A stretch of DNA of 64,000 nucleotides from Crocosphaera watsonii WH 8501 (GCF_000167195.1 NZ_AADV02000001.1:558001-622000); one strand, 5' to 3'; positions 48,121 through 57,697 are shown, counted from the stretch's first letter. Translations and numbers: made by a program. Notes: a model not told the origin generated them from the letters alone.

Positions 48121-48204
48121 TCCCCTATCCTTCATCAATAAATAAATGTATAAACAATTCTTCGCATTAATATTATCTGTTGAATATACCTGCTTTTCCA
48201 ATTA

Positions 48205-48236
48205 TTCCCCCCTTTTTAAGGGGGGTTAGGGGGGAT
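48205..48236. repeat. C-rich/G-rich palindrome, third short copy
   Basis: The stem TCCCCCCTTTTTAAGGGGGG is followed by TTAGGGGGGAT. It matches the stem region of the 94-bp repeats without their AT-rich flank. Confidence 0.6.
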
Positions 48237-48310
48237 ATACCGCTACGCGAAAGGCAAAAGGCAAAAGGTAAAAGGCAAAAGTAGGTTGGTAAAGACTTTC
48301 GGGTTTTGTT

Positions 48311-48342
48311 GATGTCCTAACAAAAATGCGTAGTGCTATAGT
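48311..48342 (-). repeat. Dispersed 32-bp repeat, copy 1
   Basis: The reverse complement reads ACTATAGCACTACGCATTTT and then GTTAGGACATC. It matches 53607..53637 with four to five differences. Confidence 0.55.
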
Positions 48343-48408
48343 AAGGGATCTCCTTTATCAGAAATCACCTAAAAATGAGACAAAACGAACCTACTGTATT
48401 CTTAGTAT

Positions 48409-50101
48409 AGGGTTTGCTGAAAAAGTTTCTCCAAAATTTATGCCACTTTTGACCAAGAATTTTCTGACAAATCAATAAATTTTAGTACATAAAAATTGTT
48501 TAAAGTATAATCAAAATTAATGAAAGGCGGTTTAATGAGTTCCCCTGTTCTATTATTAGTAAATAAGGACAAAAAAAGCGACAAAAACTGCCTCAGAAGT
48601 TTAGAAAGATTGACAACTAAAAATGTAATAGCAATAGATGTAATGGAGGTTTCAGGGAGTTTTGTCATCACGAGATTTATGCTAAATCTTCGTTTAGCTT
48701 GTCCAAACTTTCCCTCAATAGCATTACGGAAGCATTCATCGGAGTGGGCTTGTTTCTTTTCTTCTTCACTGATATTTTTCGGAGGTCTTCCTAACTTCGG
48801 ACCACTGATTCTTATCCCTCTTTCCTTACACCAATTTCTGTTTTCCCTAGTTCGATAAATTTTATCTACATGGACGGATTCGGGATAATAGCCAAACGTT
48901 TCTTTATACTTTTCTACTGGTTCTTTTAAATGACAAGATTCATTGAAGTTTTCCCAACTTATTTTGTCTAGAAACACATAGTTATCTACACAGCTTACTG
49001 AGAGTTTAGCTCCAAACTCTATTGGTTTTCCTGCTTTTCCCCTCACTATTGGACGAATATGCCGTTGAGTTAAACTTACAATTCTTTGAGGAACACTCTG
49101 GGTCTTATTCTCCCACATTGACTGTTGTTGTTCATAAACTTTTTTGATAGTCTCTAGACAATTTTTCTGTCTTTTACTCAGATTTTCCAGGGAAGCCCCA
49201 GCTTGAATTAAGTCTTCTATATTTCCTAAATTTTTCTTAAGGTATTTTAACTGTTTCCCGATAGCTTTTCTTCTTTCTTGATAAGATACTTTTCGTTTTT
49301 TAGCTACTTTTAAGTATTCCTTTCTAGCAATTTTTCTAGAAGTTCTCGGCTTTTTTCTCAATTTTACTCTTAATGGTTTATAAAGATTATCTATTATTCT
49401 TTCTGTCTCAATTCTGGCTTGATTTAATATGTCTAAATCCGTTGGGTATTTGATGTCTGCTGGCGCACAAGTCGCATCTAAAATTAGTTTACCTTTATTT
49501 TTTATTTTTTCTCCTTTTTATTGGAGACAATCCTTTTTTTTTACTTCTTTATCACTCTTGTCTATTTCTCTTTTTACTATTTTTTTATTGATTTTGTTTA
49601 TCAATTCTCCATCAATTCTTTTCCTAAAATGAACTAGCATTGAAGATTCCAGTGGTGGCTCTTGTTGATAACAATTTAAACCTATAAAGTATTGTAGATA
49701 GGGATTTTCTCTAATCTGTTCTATAGTTTCTCTATCACTTGTTCCTAATTTTTCCTTAATAATTAATGTCCCTAATGCCATTCTAAATAGTTTGGCTGGC
49801 GCACCTTTTTCTGCTGAAAAAAGTTTAGCATATTCTTCCTCAAAATCATCCCAAGGTATCAACTCTGCCATGATTACCCAACGATTATTGGGGGACAATT
49901 TGCCCTCGAAAGGTAATTCAAATTTTTCTGGGGGCGGTAAAGGTTGCTCCTCTTTTCGATACATTTGTTCTTGACCAACAACTGGGAGGTGTTTCTACCA
50001 ATTATAGCGGTTTGTAGCCGACAAAGCTGATCTTTTTTGCGATCGCGAATATGGGTGTAACCTTTTAAAGAATAGAGTTTTGCTTTTATTCAGCAAACCC
50101 T
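48409..50101 (-). mobile_element. IS-C, copy 3 (no target duplication)
   Basis: The copy is 1693 bp. The left flank ends AGTAT and the right flank starts AATTAATC, so the 4-bp duplication seen around copies 1 and 2 is missing. A flank has probably been exchanged by recombination. The transposase carries a nonsense codon. Confidence 0.88.
48438..49964 (-). pseudogene. IS-C transposase with nonsense mutation
   Basis: The frame is collinear with the intact copy, but the codon after KKKDCLQ is TAA in place of GAA (at about 49518..49520; TTATTGG in place of TTCTTGG on the plus strand). No frameshift is needed to join the two halves. The catalytic residues are present downstream. Confidence 0.88.
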
Positions 50102-50117
50102 AATTAATCATCTCCTC

Positions 50118-50801
50118 CTAGATAGTCAAGGAATTAGCATGAGACTGCTTATCCATAAGATTATATTGAGAATTATCCAGTATTTTCATTAATTCGTAGG
50201 GACTGTTAATGAGAAAATCTGGTTGGTGTTTAGCCAAAGCTTCACCAGAATTAAATCCCCAAGTTACACCCACAGATTTAACCTGACTTTTTTTCGCAGA
50301 ATTAATATCTCTTGTTTCATCTCCGATGTACATAACTTCATGGGAAAGAAGTTGTTTCTCTTTTAGTAATCTTTTAATGATTTTATGTTTACCAAATAGA
50401 GTTGTTCCTGCATAAATAAAATCAAAAAACTGCTCTAGTTCATGATGAATAAGAAAACTCAGCACATTTTCCTCAGCATTAGAAGTGATAATTCCTAAGC
50501 TATAACCTTGACTTTTTAATTGTTCAATACAATGAGGAATATCCTGAATTGGCTCAAGTTCTTTAATTTTACTGGTCAACTCAGACTTAAGACGCTTTAA
50601 AACAAATGGGATTTTAAAGACAGAAATTTCTGATTGTTTAATCAGATCCCTTGCACTTAAATTTTTTAGGTTTTCCTGTTCTTTTTCATTAACCGGTTTA
50701 TAGCCAAATTCTTCTGATAAGCTATTAGCGATTTCAATAAACGCATCATAAGTATCGGCCAGAGTCCCATCAAAATCGAAAACAATTACTTTGAGTGTCA
50801 T
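50118..50801 (-). CDS. HAD-family phosphatase (phosphoglycolate phosphatase-like)
   Basis: The 227-residue protein has motif I IVFDFDGTLADTYDAF, motif II LGIITSNAEENV, motif III Lys in FGKHKIIKRLLKE and motif IV VMYIGDETRDINSAKKS, with a small helical cap between I and II. It is close to Gph-like phosphatases; the substrate is not certain. The gene ends 17 bases from IS-C copy 3. Confidence 0.82.
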   Translation of the reverse strand: MTLKVIVFDFDGTLADTYDAFIEIANSLSEEFGYKPVNEKEQENLKNLSARDLIKQSEISVFKIPFVLKRLKSELTSKIKELEPIQDIPHCIEQLKSQGYSLGIITSNAEENVLSFLIHHELEQFFDFIYAGTTLFGKHKIIKRLLKEKQLLSHEVMYIGDETRDINSAKKSQVKSVGVTWGFNSGEALAKHQPDFLINSPYELMKILDNSQYNLMDKQSHANSLTI

Positions 50802-50953
50802 TTTTTAGCAGGTGAAGAATGAAGAGTAAGAGTGGTAAGAGAAATAAGTTAGAATAAATAGATAGAGAGAAGTTCGCCCCTTAGATAAGACAAAACAATT
50901 TAGGGAACAAGCAAGCCTAACTTATGCACATCATAATAATGATCTAAGAAAGC

Positions 50954-51883
50954 CTATGTTTCTAGATTAGCACGAGCATTTCGTTGCCACATCCTCGGTT
51001 TAATTCTCCTTAATGCAGAAGCTGGAAATTTTTCCTGCCATTTTTCTTGATCTATGTTAACTAATTCTTCTAAATTTGGGGCTATATTGCCAGAATAAGG
51101 CTGAAAATCAGGAACATCGCTTACTTGAGAAAATCGCTGGTTCCAGGGACAAACCTCTTGACAAATATCACAACCTGCTATCCATCCCTGTAAGTTTTTC
51201 ACAATATCTTTAGGAAGATGTTCGGCACGATTTTCGATAGTATGATAAGCGATACAAAGATTAGCATCCACTACGAAAGGACTGGCGATCGCACCAGTGG
51301 GACAGGCTTCTAAACATCGTGTACAAGTGCCACAATGTTCTGTATGGGGAGTATCAGCAATTAAGTGCAAATTAGTGATAATTTCTCCTAAAAACACCCA
51401 ACTACCGTATTCTCTAGTGATAACATTGCTATTTTTAGCGATCCAACCAATGCCCGATCGCATAGCCCAAACTTTATCTTGAATGGGTCCTGTATCAACA
51501 TAGTAACGGGTTTTAATATTATTATCTTGATTAGCTAACCATAGACTCAAAGCTTTGAGCTTTTTTTCCATGACTCTATGATAATCTCTACCCCATCCAT
51601 AACGGGAGATTTTACCCTGTTGTTTATCCTGGGAGTGTTGATGAGGGGTGTAATAATTAAGAGCCACAGAAATGACTGATTGAACCTCTGGCATACATTG
51701 ACGAATATCAAACCGTTTCGGGTTATTCATCCAGGCCATCTCTGCTTGATATCCTAACCCTAACCAAGTTTGAAGATGCTCAACCGCATTATCTTGATAG
51801 TCAGTGTCAACTTTAGCGATACCAACCTTATGAAAGCCAATTTCAAGGGCTTTTTCTTTAATTTGTTGGGTTAATTCTTGCAT
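50954..51883 (-). CDS. queG: Epoxyqueuosine reductase
   Basis: The 309-residue enzyme makes queuosine in tRNA from epoxyqueuosine, using a cobalamin and two 4Fe-4S clusters. Both cluster motifs are visible in CGTCTRCLEACPTGAI and CDICQEVCPWN. The family segments VALNYYTPHQHSQDKQQGKI-SRYG, YHRVMEKKLKALS and RYYVDTGPIQDKVWA are present, with the catalytic Asp in YYVDTGP. Length is normal. Confidence 0.93.
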   Translation of the reverse strand: MQELTQQIKEKALEIGFHKVGIAKVDTDYQDNAVEHLQTWLGLGYQAEMAWMNNPKRFDIRQCMPEVQSVISVALNYYTPHQHSQDKQQGKISRYGWGRDYHRVMEKKLKALSLWLANQDNNIKTRYYVDTGPIQDKVWAMRSGIGWIAKNSNVITREYGSWVFLGEIITNLHLIADTPHTEHCGTCTRCLEACPTGAIASPFVVDANLCIAYHTIENRAEHLPKDIVKNLQGWIAGCDICQEVCPWNQRFSQVSDVPDFQPYSGNIAPNLEELVNIDQEKWQEKFPASALRRIKPRMWQRNARANLET

Positions 51884-51918
51884 ATAATTATTAATTAATT
51901 ATCCATTATCTATTGACC

Positions 51919-53076
51919 TCAATTTTGAATTAAACGGTTTCTCACCATTTTTCCATGACTGGTTAACTTGAATTCAACCCCACGCCAAATGACAGTACGC
52001 TGAGTAAAAGCCAAAGCCCAAAAAATTAAACCCACTGCATCACGAAAAGGTAATAAATATAAACTCTTAATTGTCTCTTTGTCTCCTATTTCCTTAGCTA
52101 CCATAGCAGCAGTTATTACTCTAACTAAAATAGTAGCAGTTAACACCCCTAATCCAATAATATCCCATCGCAAAAAAGAAAAAATTAAAGCAAAGGGAAT
52201 AGAACGAATTAAAATAGTGGAAATAAAAGCAGCCGGTCTAGCTAAATAGGTATTTTGGTCCCAATAAACCTGATGACTCCACCAATTTTTCCAACTGGCT
52301 AAATCCACCACGACATCGATAATATAAGGTAACAGCACCATTTTTTGTCCCGATGTCCATACCCGTCGTCCGATCTCGTAATCTTCTACTAAATAATCGG
52401 CTAAACTCTCTAAACCCCCCAACTGATCTAAAGTTGAGCGACGAATGGCGATAGATGGACCCAAACAGGAGTTAGAAGCCCCTGTTACCTCTGCAAACAT
52501 GACACTAGGCATGAAATCAGCGTTCATGGTCAAAAGTTCCATTTTTTCGTACCAAGTATCTGCTTTTGTAACTTTAAAAGGGGTACAGACACAACCTACA
52601 TCGGGGTTAGCTAGAGGGTTGACAATATTTTTAATATAATCGGGCTGTAAATAGGTATCACTATCACTAATGATAATGATATCGTGACGGGCTTCTTGAA
52701 TAGCTCCTAAGAGGTTGTTAACCTTGCCATTTGCTCCTGCTTCGACGGTACTGATGACCACAGAAATGCGCTCTTTGCCTAACTCTTGTTGGATCTCTTT
52801 TAAGATAGGGTAGGCCGGATCTTGGGGATCTTGAACCGAGTAGATCACTTGATAGTCAGGATAGTCTTGAGTAGCAATGGTTTTTAGGTTGCGTAATAAA
52901 TTCTTTTCTAAACCCCGTACTGGTTTTAAGACAGATACTGGGGGAGTAAAAGGGTTACGAGTCGGTTTTCTCTTAAAAAACCGTTTAATCGTGCCTAAAG
53001 TTAGCACAGAAAAGACAGACCCCCCCAAGATGGGCAATAAGGTCACTATTTGTAAACTATTGATAAGATTTAACAC
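51919..53076 (-). CDS. Ceramide-glucosyltransferase-like (HpnI-type) glycosyltransferase
   Basis: This 385-residue membrane GT2/GT21 enzyme has an N-terminal hydrophobic segment, the donor-site VSVLKPVRGLEKNLLRNLKT, DSDTYLQPDYI (DxD-like), VEDYEIGRRVWTSGQKM (D and RxxW-type motif) and two C-terminal hydrophobic stretches (LIFSFLRWDIIGLGVLTATI, GLIFWALAFTQRTVI). Relatives add sugar to ceramide or to the bacteriohopane side chain (HpnI). The substrate here is not certain. Confidence 0.75.
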   Translation of the reverse strand: MLNLINSLQIVTLLPILGGSVFSVLTLGTIKRFFKRKPTRNPFTPPVSVLKPVRGLEKNLLRNLKTIATQDYPDYQVIYSVQDPQDPAYPILKEIQQELGKERISVVISTVEAGANGKVNNLLGAIQEARHDIIIISDSDTYLQPDYIKNIVNPLANPDVGCVCTPFKVTKADTWYEKMELLTMNADFMPSVMFAEVTGASNSCLGPSIAIRRSTLDQLGGLESLADYLVEDYEIGRRVWTSGQKMVLLPYIIDVVVDLASWKNWWSHQVYWDQNTYLARPAAFISTILIRSIPFALIFSFLRWDIIGLGVLTATILVRVITAAMVAKEIGDKETIKSLYLLPFRDAVGLIFWALAFTQRTVIWRGVEFKLTSHGKMVRNRLIQN

Positions 53077-53320
53077 TAATTCTTTGTTTCCTCACACACC
53101 TACTTGATTTTTAATTTAGCAGAATGTTGGCAAAAGTAGTGTAGGGTTCCCACTCAATATTCTAACTTTGGGACATAATCTCATTCAGATAAAGGACTTG
53201 GGGCAGATTCTTGATTAATTTGGTTGATTAAGGTTTCCATTTTTTATGGGACAAAAGATGTGCGTAATATGGGATAATATCTACAGTCTATCCTATCCTT
53301 GATAAATTTTTCTATCAAAC

Positions 53321-53464
53321 ATGTATTTCTCAACCTTATTCTCTACCTTAAAAGACTGGATGAACGTTATTAGCTTTCTAATACTACTTCTGTTAGCCAG
53401 TTACTCTCTCTTTTTACTCTTTCGATATCTCTTCTCTTCCCTCTTTTTACTCTACTTGAGTTAA
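53321..53464 (+). CDS. Possible 47-aa membrane peptide
   Basis: The peptide MYFSTLFSTLKDWMNVISFL is followed by ILLLLASYSLFLLFRYLFSS and ends FLLYLS. It is rich in Leu, Phe and Ser. It could be one membrane helix, but the T- and C-rich strand favours such frames by chance, and there is no ribosome-binding site. Confidence 0.25.
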   Translation: MYFSTLFSTLKDWMNVISFLILLLLASYSLFLLFRYLFSSLFLLYLS

Positions 53465-53606
53465 AACCATACTAGAGAGCGTTAAAATCAAAAATTTTTA
53501 AACCCAATGAGGGATAACGGATGATCTGCGATCAACCCTTTATCCCTCATTCTTTATTGGATTTAGATAGTAATAACAATGTGGTTATCTCGGATTTCAT
53601 GATGAA

Positions 53607-53637
53607 ACTATAGCACTACCCATTATGGTTAGGACAT
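53607..53637 (+). repeat. Dispersed 32-bp repeat, copy 2
   Basis: ACTATAGCACTACCCATTAT then GGTTAGGACAT; the inverted partner lies at 48311..48342. It sits just downstream of the 53688 hypothetical gene. Confidence 0.55.
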
Positions 53638-53687
53638 TAAAAGGTAACAATTTTTTAACTCTCATTCAGAGTCAAGAAGGGATTTGA

Positions 53688-53912
53688 TTATTGAGAATTG
53701 AATTTTTCCGCCAGTATGGTTTGTAAGAAATTATCCAATTTTTCCTCTGGACAAGCTTCAATTAAACTATAAAAAGCTTCTAATAATTTGGCTGAAATTT
53801 CCCCATGAACTGCACTTAAACCCCACACATCTTCTACCCAGTCTTGGGGGTGGGTTTCCTCAAAAATCATTCTTTCTAAGAGTTGTTTGGCTTCGGTTTT
53901 AGAAATAGTCAT
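53688..53912 (-). CDS. Small conserved hypothetical protein (74 aa)
   Basis: The acidic, helical protein has ISKTEAKQLLERMIFEETHP, WGLSAVHGEISAKLLEAFYS and CPEEKLDNFLQTILAEK. No domain is recognised. The ordered composition and the clear start after AATTCAAGTTG support a real gene, possibly of cyanobacterial origin only. Confidence 0.5.
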   Translation of the reverse strand: MTISKTEAKQLLERMIFEETHPQDWVEDVWGLSAVHGEISAKLLEAFYSLIEACPEEKLDNFLQTILAEKFNSQ

Positions 53913-53953
53913 AAAATCATTCTACGTCAACTTGAACTTAAATTATAATCAAA

Positions 53954-54010
53954 TTAATCTTTCTCAGGATTAATGGCAGAAAATAAAGCAGAGTAATCAC
54001 TATCAGAAAA
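53954..54010 (-). pseudogene. 3-hydroxyisobutyrate dehydrogenase-like gene, C-terminal remnant
   Basis: The short frame FSDSDYSALFSAINPEKD ends at a TAA (53954..53956). The DYSALF tail is typical of the last helix in beta-hydroxyacid dehydrogenases (HIBADH). The N-terminal remnant of such a gene lies on the other side of the IS605 element (55961..56071), in the same strand and order, so both belong to one broken gene. Confidence 0.55.
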
Positions 54011-54038
54011 TCAGCGTGGGATGAATTGCCGTCCGAGA

Positions 54039-54458
54039 TTACTCGTGAGGACAAGTTTGATTTTCAACATATTTCTTAAGAGTAGAAATAGTGACACCAC
54101 CACAAGAGGCTATAAAGTAAGAACTATTCCAAAAAACCTCTTTCCAATAAAATTTATTAATTTGCTCTGGAAACTCTTGTCTTAATTTACGACTAGAGAC
54201 ACTTTTAAAATTATTGACAAACTTGCTTAACTCCATAGCAGGATGGTATTGAAAGAGGATATGCACATGATCTTCTTCTCCATTTATTTCTATCAACCTA
54301 CATTCCCACTTCTCTAATAAATTTTCTGTGATTTCGTGGAGACGGGTTAACATTTCACTTGTAAAGACTTTTTTTCTGTATTTTGTAGTTAAGACTAGAT
54401 GAGCTTTTAAGTCACTTACCGACCTTCCTCGACTATAAAAATCATTTTTCATTGACAC
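54039..54458 (-). CDS. tnpA: IS200-like transposase TnpA
   Basis: The 139-residue HUH-type Y1 transposase cuts and joins single strands at the ends of the element. The HUH motif is in GEEDHVHILFQYHP, the catalytic Tyr in TLKKYVENQ, and the N-terminal segment is LKAHLVLTTKYRKKVF. The frame is intact. Confidence 0.92.
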   Translation of the reverse strand: MSMKNDFYSRGRSVSDLKAHLVLTTKYRKKVFTSEMLTRLHEITENLLEKWECRLIEINGEEDHVHILFQYHPAMELSKFVNNFKSVSSRKLRQEFPEQINKFYWKEVFWNSSYFIASCGGVTISTLKKYVENQTCPHE

Positions 54459-54526
54459 TTAATTTTTCCTTGTGCTAAGATGAGTGATATCAATTATATA
54501 TTCACTCATGCCGGATAACCTATAAA

Positions 54527-55936
54527 ATGATCCTCAATTACCAGTACCGATGTTATCCAGAGACACCCCAGAAAAGCCAGTTGAATAGCTGGCTGAGGGT
54601 TTGTCAATATTGGTACAATTGGCAAATTGGGGATCGTTTTCGTTGGTGGGATAGAAATCGCACTAATTACGTTATTCCTAGCGGTGAGTTTTGCTGTATC
54701 TCTTGTAGCCTACCTCCTTTAGAGCTAAGAGATAAACCCACTTTTTATTCTCAAAAGAAACTGTTACCTGAGAAGAAAAAAGACTTAAAGATAGTAAAGC
54801 ATTCAGGAGAATTACTCGACTTTTCTATTGTTCCGTCTCAAACTTTACAGGATGTTTCCAAGCGTGTTAAATTAGCTTTCGACCGATATATTAAGGGTGA
54901 TATTAATGGCAGTAGAAGTGGAAAACCACGCTTCAAAAACCGTTATCGTACCCTCAAAATAGAGGCTCAAGCTATTAAGATTAAAAGAATAGAAAAAAAT
55001 TGGTTTTATCTTTCTATTTCTAAATTAGGTGGTTGGTTAAAGATCAGATTACATCGTCCTTTGCCACAAGGGTTTTCCCTCAAAAACATTTTGATAACAA
55101 GAAAAGCCGATGGTTGGTACTGCACGATGTGTCTAGATGATCCTTCTGTCCCCAAAATCAGCAAAGATGAAATTATCCCAAGTTGGGATAATTCTATGGG
55201 AATAGATGCGGTACTTTTCGAGGATAATTACTTGGCGAATTCGGAAGGAAATAAATTACCTTCTGTTAAGTCCTATCGAAAGAATCAAACCAAATTAGCC
55301 AAGATTTCTCAACGAAAAAATACCAAGGAAAAAGGTTCTAAAGCTAGAAGGAAATTGGCTAAAAGGGAGGCAAGAAAACATCAACAAATTGCTAGAGCCA
55401 GAAAAGATCATGCTTATAAAATGGCTCATTCCTTAGTTCATAGCGACAAAAAAGTATTCTTTGTCGAAAATCTGAATTTACAAGGATTGAGAAAACGAAA
55501 TAAGACAAAAAAAGACCATCAGGGGAATTATCTTCCTAATGGCCAAAGTGCTAAATCAGGACTAAATAAGTCTTGGTCTGATGCTTCTTTTGGGCAGTTT
55601 TTTGATATTTTCAGTTACATAGCCGAAAAAGCTGGTGCTGTGGTCAAAAAAGTTAATCCTGCCTATACATCCCAACTCTTACCTCATCGTGATGAGTTTG
55701 TCTTTACTGATTGTAGTATCAGAAAATATTGGGATGAAATTGAAAAAAATTGGGTTGATAGAGACATTTCTGCTTCTATCAATCTCAAAAGAGTCGGGTT
55801 GGAACTGTTCCCGACTATAAACCGCCGTAGTGGGAAAATTGTTAAATCTCAAACTAATAGTACCGCAAAGGAAGTTCTGGCAGTTCTTAAGAGGATACCA
55901 GAAGCCTACGCTCTGTCCTTAGACGAGCGTAGGTAG
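54527..55936 (+). CDS. tnpB: TnpB, zinc-ribbon-less type
   Basis: The 469-residue protein starts MILNYQYRCYPETPQKSQLN and has the RuvC residues in NSMGIDAVLFEDN (Asp), KVFFVENLNLQGL (Glu) and WVDRDISASINLKRVGL (Asp). Between the second and third, the usual four zinc-ribbon Cys are absent: the segment is AYTSQLLPHRDEFVFTD with only one Cys nearby. The basic linker KARRKLAKREARKHQQIARA precedes the Glu. The 3' end of the gene and the adjacent right end would encode the guide RNA in TnpB systems. The frame is intact, so it may be active. Confidence 0.88.
   Translation: MILNYQYRCYPETPQKSQLNSWLRVCQYWYNWQIGDRFRWWDRNRTNYVIPSGEFCCISCSLPPLELRDKPTFYSQKKLLPEKKKDLKIVKHSGELLDFSIVPSQTLQDVSKRVKLAFDRYIKGDINGSRSGKPRFKNRYRTLKIEAQAIKIKRIEKNWFYLSISKLGGWLKIRLHRPLPQGFSLKNILITRKADGWYCTMCLDDPSVPKISKDEIIPSWDNSMGIDAVLFEDNYLANSEGNKLPSVKSYRKNQTKLAKISQRKNTKEKGSKARRKLAKREARKHQQIARARKDHAYKMAHSLVHSDKKVFFVENLNLQGLRKRNKTKKDHQGNYLPNGQSAKSGLNKSWSDASFGQFFDIFSYIAEKAGAVVKKVNPAYTSQLLPHRDEFVFTDCSIRKYWDEIEKNWVDRDISASINLKRVGLELFPTINRRSGKIVKSQTNSTAKEVLAVLKRIPEAYALSLDERR
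55905..55933 (+). ncRNA. Right-end hairpin of IS605, candidate guide-RNA (reRNA) scaffold
   Basis: A perfect 9-bp stem, CCTACGCTC/GAGCGTAGG, overlaps the last codons of tnpB, and TAGTTCACCCCC follows. In TnpB systems the RNA transcribed from this end carries the guide from the flank. Whether this end is transcribed cannot be seen. Confidence 0.4.
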
Positions 55937-55960
55937 TTCACCCCCTAATGGTTTTAATTC

Positions 55961-56071
55961 TTAGGCTTTGCTTATAGTTCTATTATAGACAATTACGGAA
56001 TAATTAGCTTGTAAAAGCCTTTCTGCCAGGGGTTTGCCCATTAATCCTATGCCTAATACGCCGATATTCAT
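55961..56071 (-). pseudogene. 3-hydroxyisobutyrate dehydrogenase-like gene, N-terminal remnant
   Basis: The 36-codon frame begins MNIGVLGIGLMGKPLAERLL, the NAD(P)-binding Rossmann motif (GxGxMG) of the beta-hydroxyacid dehydrogenases, and stops after VYNRTISKA, where the IS605 right end begins. The central and catalytic part of about 230 residues is missing. Confidence 0.85.
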
Positions 56072-56136
56072 AAGTTCATTTTGTTTACATTTGTTTCTCT
56101 GAAAAATAACACAATTTTGGTTCTTATCTCTTAACT

Positions 56137-57675
56137 ATGTCTTCTACAGAAATTATTATTATTGGTAGCGGTATTGGTGGCTTAAGTTGTGCGGCTTTAT
56201 TAGCCCATTATGGCTTAGAAGTCACTGTTTGCGAAAGTCATAGCATTGCTGGTGGGGCAGCCCATAGTTTTCAACGGGATGGGTTTATCTTTGACTCAGG
56301 CCCATCCTTATATTCTGGCCTTTCTTATAGTCCTTCACCTAACCCCTTAAAACAAGTCCTAGATGCTATTGGGGAACCCTTACCCTGCATAAACTATGAT
56401 ACTTGGGGTTGTTACTTACCCGAGGGCAACTTTAACACCTCCGTAGGAGTCGATCAATTTTGCGATATTCTGCAACAACTACAAGGCAAAACAGCAGTGG
56501 AAGAATGGCGCAAGTTACAAAAGGTGATGAAACCCTTAGCCGAAGCCAGTGTTGCCCTTCCTCCAGCCGCTATTCGCTTTGACTGGAATGCGATCTTAAC
56601 CGTTGCTAAGTTTGCCCCTAGTTTACTCCTGAAAAGTAATCAAGTTTTTCAAATCACGGGGCCTTTCAGTAATATTGTTGATCAAGTGATCCGTGATCCA
56701 TTTATTCGTCATTGGTTAGACTTGTTATGTTTCCTCTTATCAGGACTTCCAGCTTCGGGAACTAGTACAGCAGAAATGGCCTTTATGTTTGCTGACTGGT
56801 ATCGGCCAGGAGTGATGTTAGATTATCCTGTGGGGGGTAGTGGAGCTTTAGTAGATGCTTTAGTGCGTGGGTTAACTAAAAATGGTGGTAAACTGCGTTT
56901 AAACGCCCATATCGAGCAAATATTAGTCAAAAAGAAACAAGCGATCGGGGTAAAGTTACGCAACGGTGACACCCTAACCGCCAGTCGTGGGGTCATTTCT
57001 AATGCCTCGGTTTGGGACACTCTGAAACTCTTACCCTCAGATGCAGTACCGCAACAGTGGAGAAAACAAAAACAAGAGACTCCCCCCTGTGAAAGTTTTA
57101 TGCACCTTCATCTAGGTATTGACGGTAAAAACCTACCTCCAGACTTACCTTGTCATCATATTATCGTCAATGACTGGGAAAAAGGTATTATGGGCGATCA
57201 AAATGTGGTTTTAGTCTCTATTCCCTCCCTACTCGACCCCAGTTTAGCCCCTCCAGGAAAACAAACGATCCATGTTTATACCCCAGGTAACGAACCGTAC
57301 CATATTTGGTCACAACTAAAGCGCAATAGTAACGCTTATGAGCAACAGAAGGAAAAAAGAAGTCAGGTTATGTGGCAAACATTAGAACGTATTATTCCCG
57401 ATATCCGCGATCGCGTTTCTGTCTCTTTAGTGGGGACTCCCTTAACCCATGAACGGTTTTTGCGTCGTCATCGAGGATCTTATGGACCAGCTATCCAGGC
57501 AGGAAAAGCGCTGTTTCCAGGACCCAATACACCCCTTGAGGGGTTATGGTGTTGCGGTGACTCTACTTTTCCGGGTATCGGTTTACCGGCAGTGGCCGCT
57601 AGTGGCATGATCTTGGCTAATACCTTCGCTTCAGTTGATCAACATTTACAGTTGTTAGAAAGTTTATTTCTCTAG
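56137..57675 (+). CDS. Carotenoid-isomerase-like FAD oxidoreductase
   Basis: The 512-residue protein has the FAD motif IIIIGSGIGGLSCAALLAHY, then ESHSIAGGAAHSFQRDGFIFD, PVGGSGALVDALVRGL, GVISNASVWDTLKLLP and a C-terminal GLWCCGDSTFPGIGLPAVAA, as in phytoene desaturase/CrtISO-like enzymes. It could be the cyanobacterial CrtH-type prolycopene isomerase, or a paralogue of unknown substrate. A stem-loop follows. Confidence 0.75.
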   Translation: MSSTEIIIIGSGIGGLSCAALLAHYGLEVTVCESHSIAGGAAHSFQRDGFIFDSGPSLYSGLSYSPSPNPLKQVLDAIGEPLPCINYDTWGCYLPEGNFNTSVGVDQFCDILQQLQGKTAVEEWRKLQKVMKPLAEASVALPPAAIRFDWNAILTVAKFAPSLLLKSNQVFQITGPFSNIVDQVIRDPFIRHWLDLLCFLLSGLPASGTSTAEMAFMFADWYRPGVMLDYPVGGSGALVDALVRGLTKNGGKLRLNAHIEQILVKKKQAIGVKLRNGDTLTASRGVISNASVWDTLKLLPSDAVPQQWRKQKQETPPCESFMHLHLGIDGKNLPPDLPCHHIIVNDWEKGIMGDQNVVLVSIPSLLDPSLAPPGKQTIHVYTPGNEPYHIWSQLKRNSNAYEQQKEKRSQVMWQTLERIIPDIRDRVSVSLVGTPLTHERFLRRHRGSYGPAIQAGKALFPGPNTPLEGLWCCGDSTFPGIGLPAVAASGMILANTFASVDQHLQLLESLFL

Positions 57676-57697
57676 ATCAAACTTCTGTCAAAATTAT

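Larger units (their letters stand above)
53077..53687. other. Gene-poor region with small ORF and dispersed repeat
   Basis: These 611 bases contain the hydrophobic 47-codon ORF and the 32-bp repeat listed separately, and a TTGATA/TATCAA hairpin near 53299..53318. I see no other gene. The start may contain the promoter of the HpnI-like gene. Confidence 0.6.
54011..55960 (+). mobile_element. IS200/IS605-family element with tnpA and tnpB
   Basis: The element is delimited by the dehydrogenase remnants. tnpA and tnpB diverge from a shared central region. The left end carries AGCGTGGGATGAATTGCC and the right end a CCTACGCTC/GAGCGTAGG hairpin. IS605 elements leave no target duplication, and none is expected. 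Exact boundaries are approximate. Confidence 0.7.
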
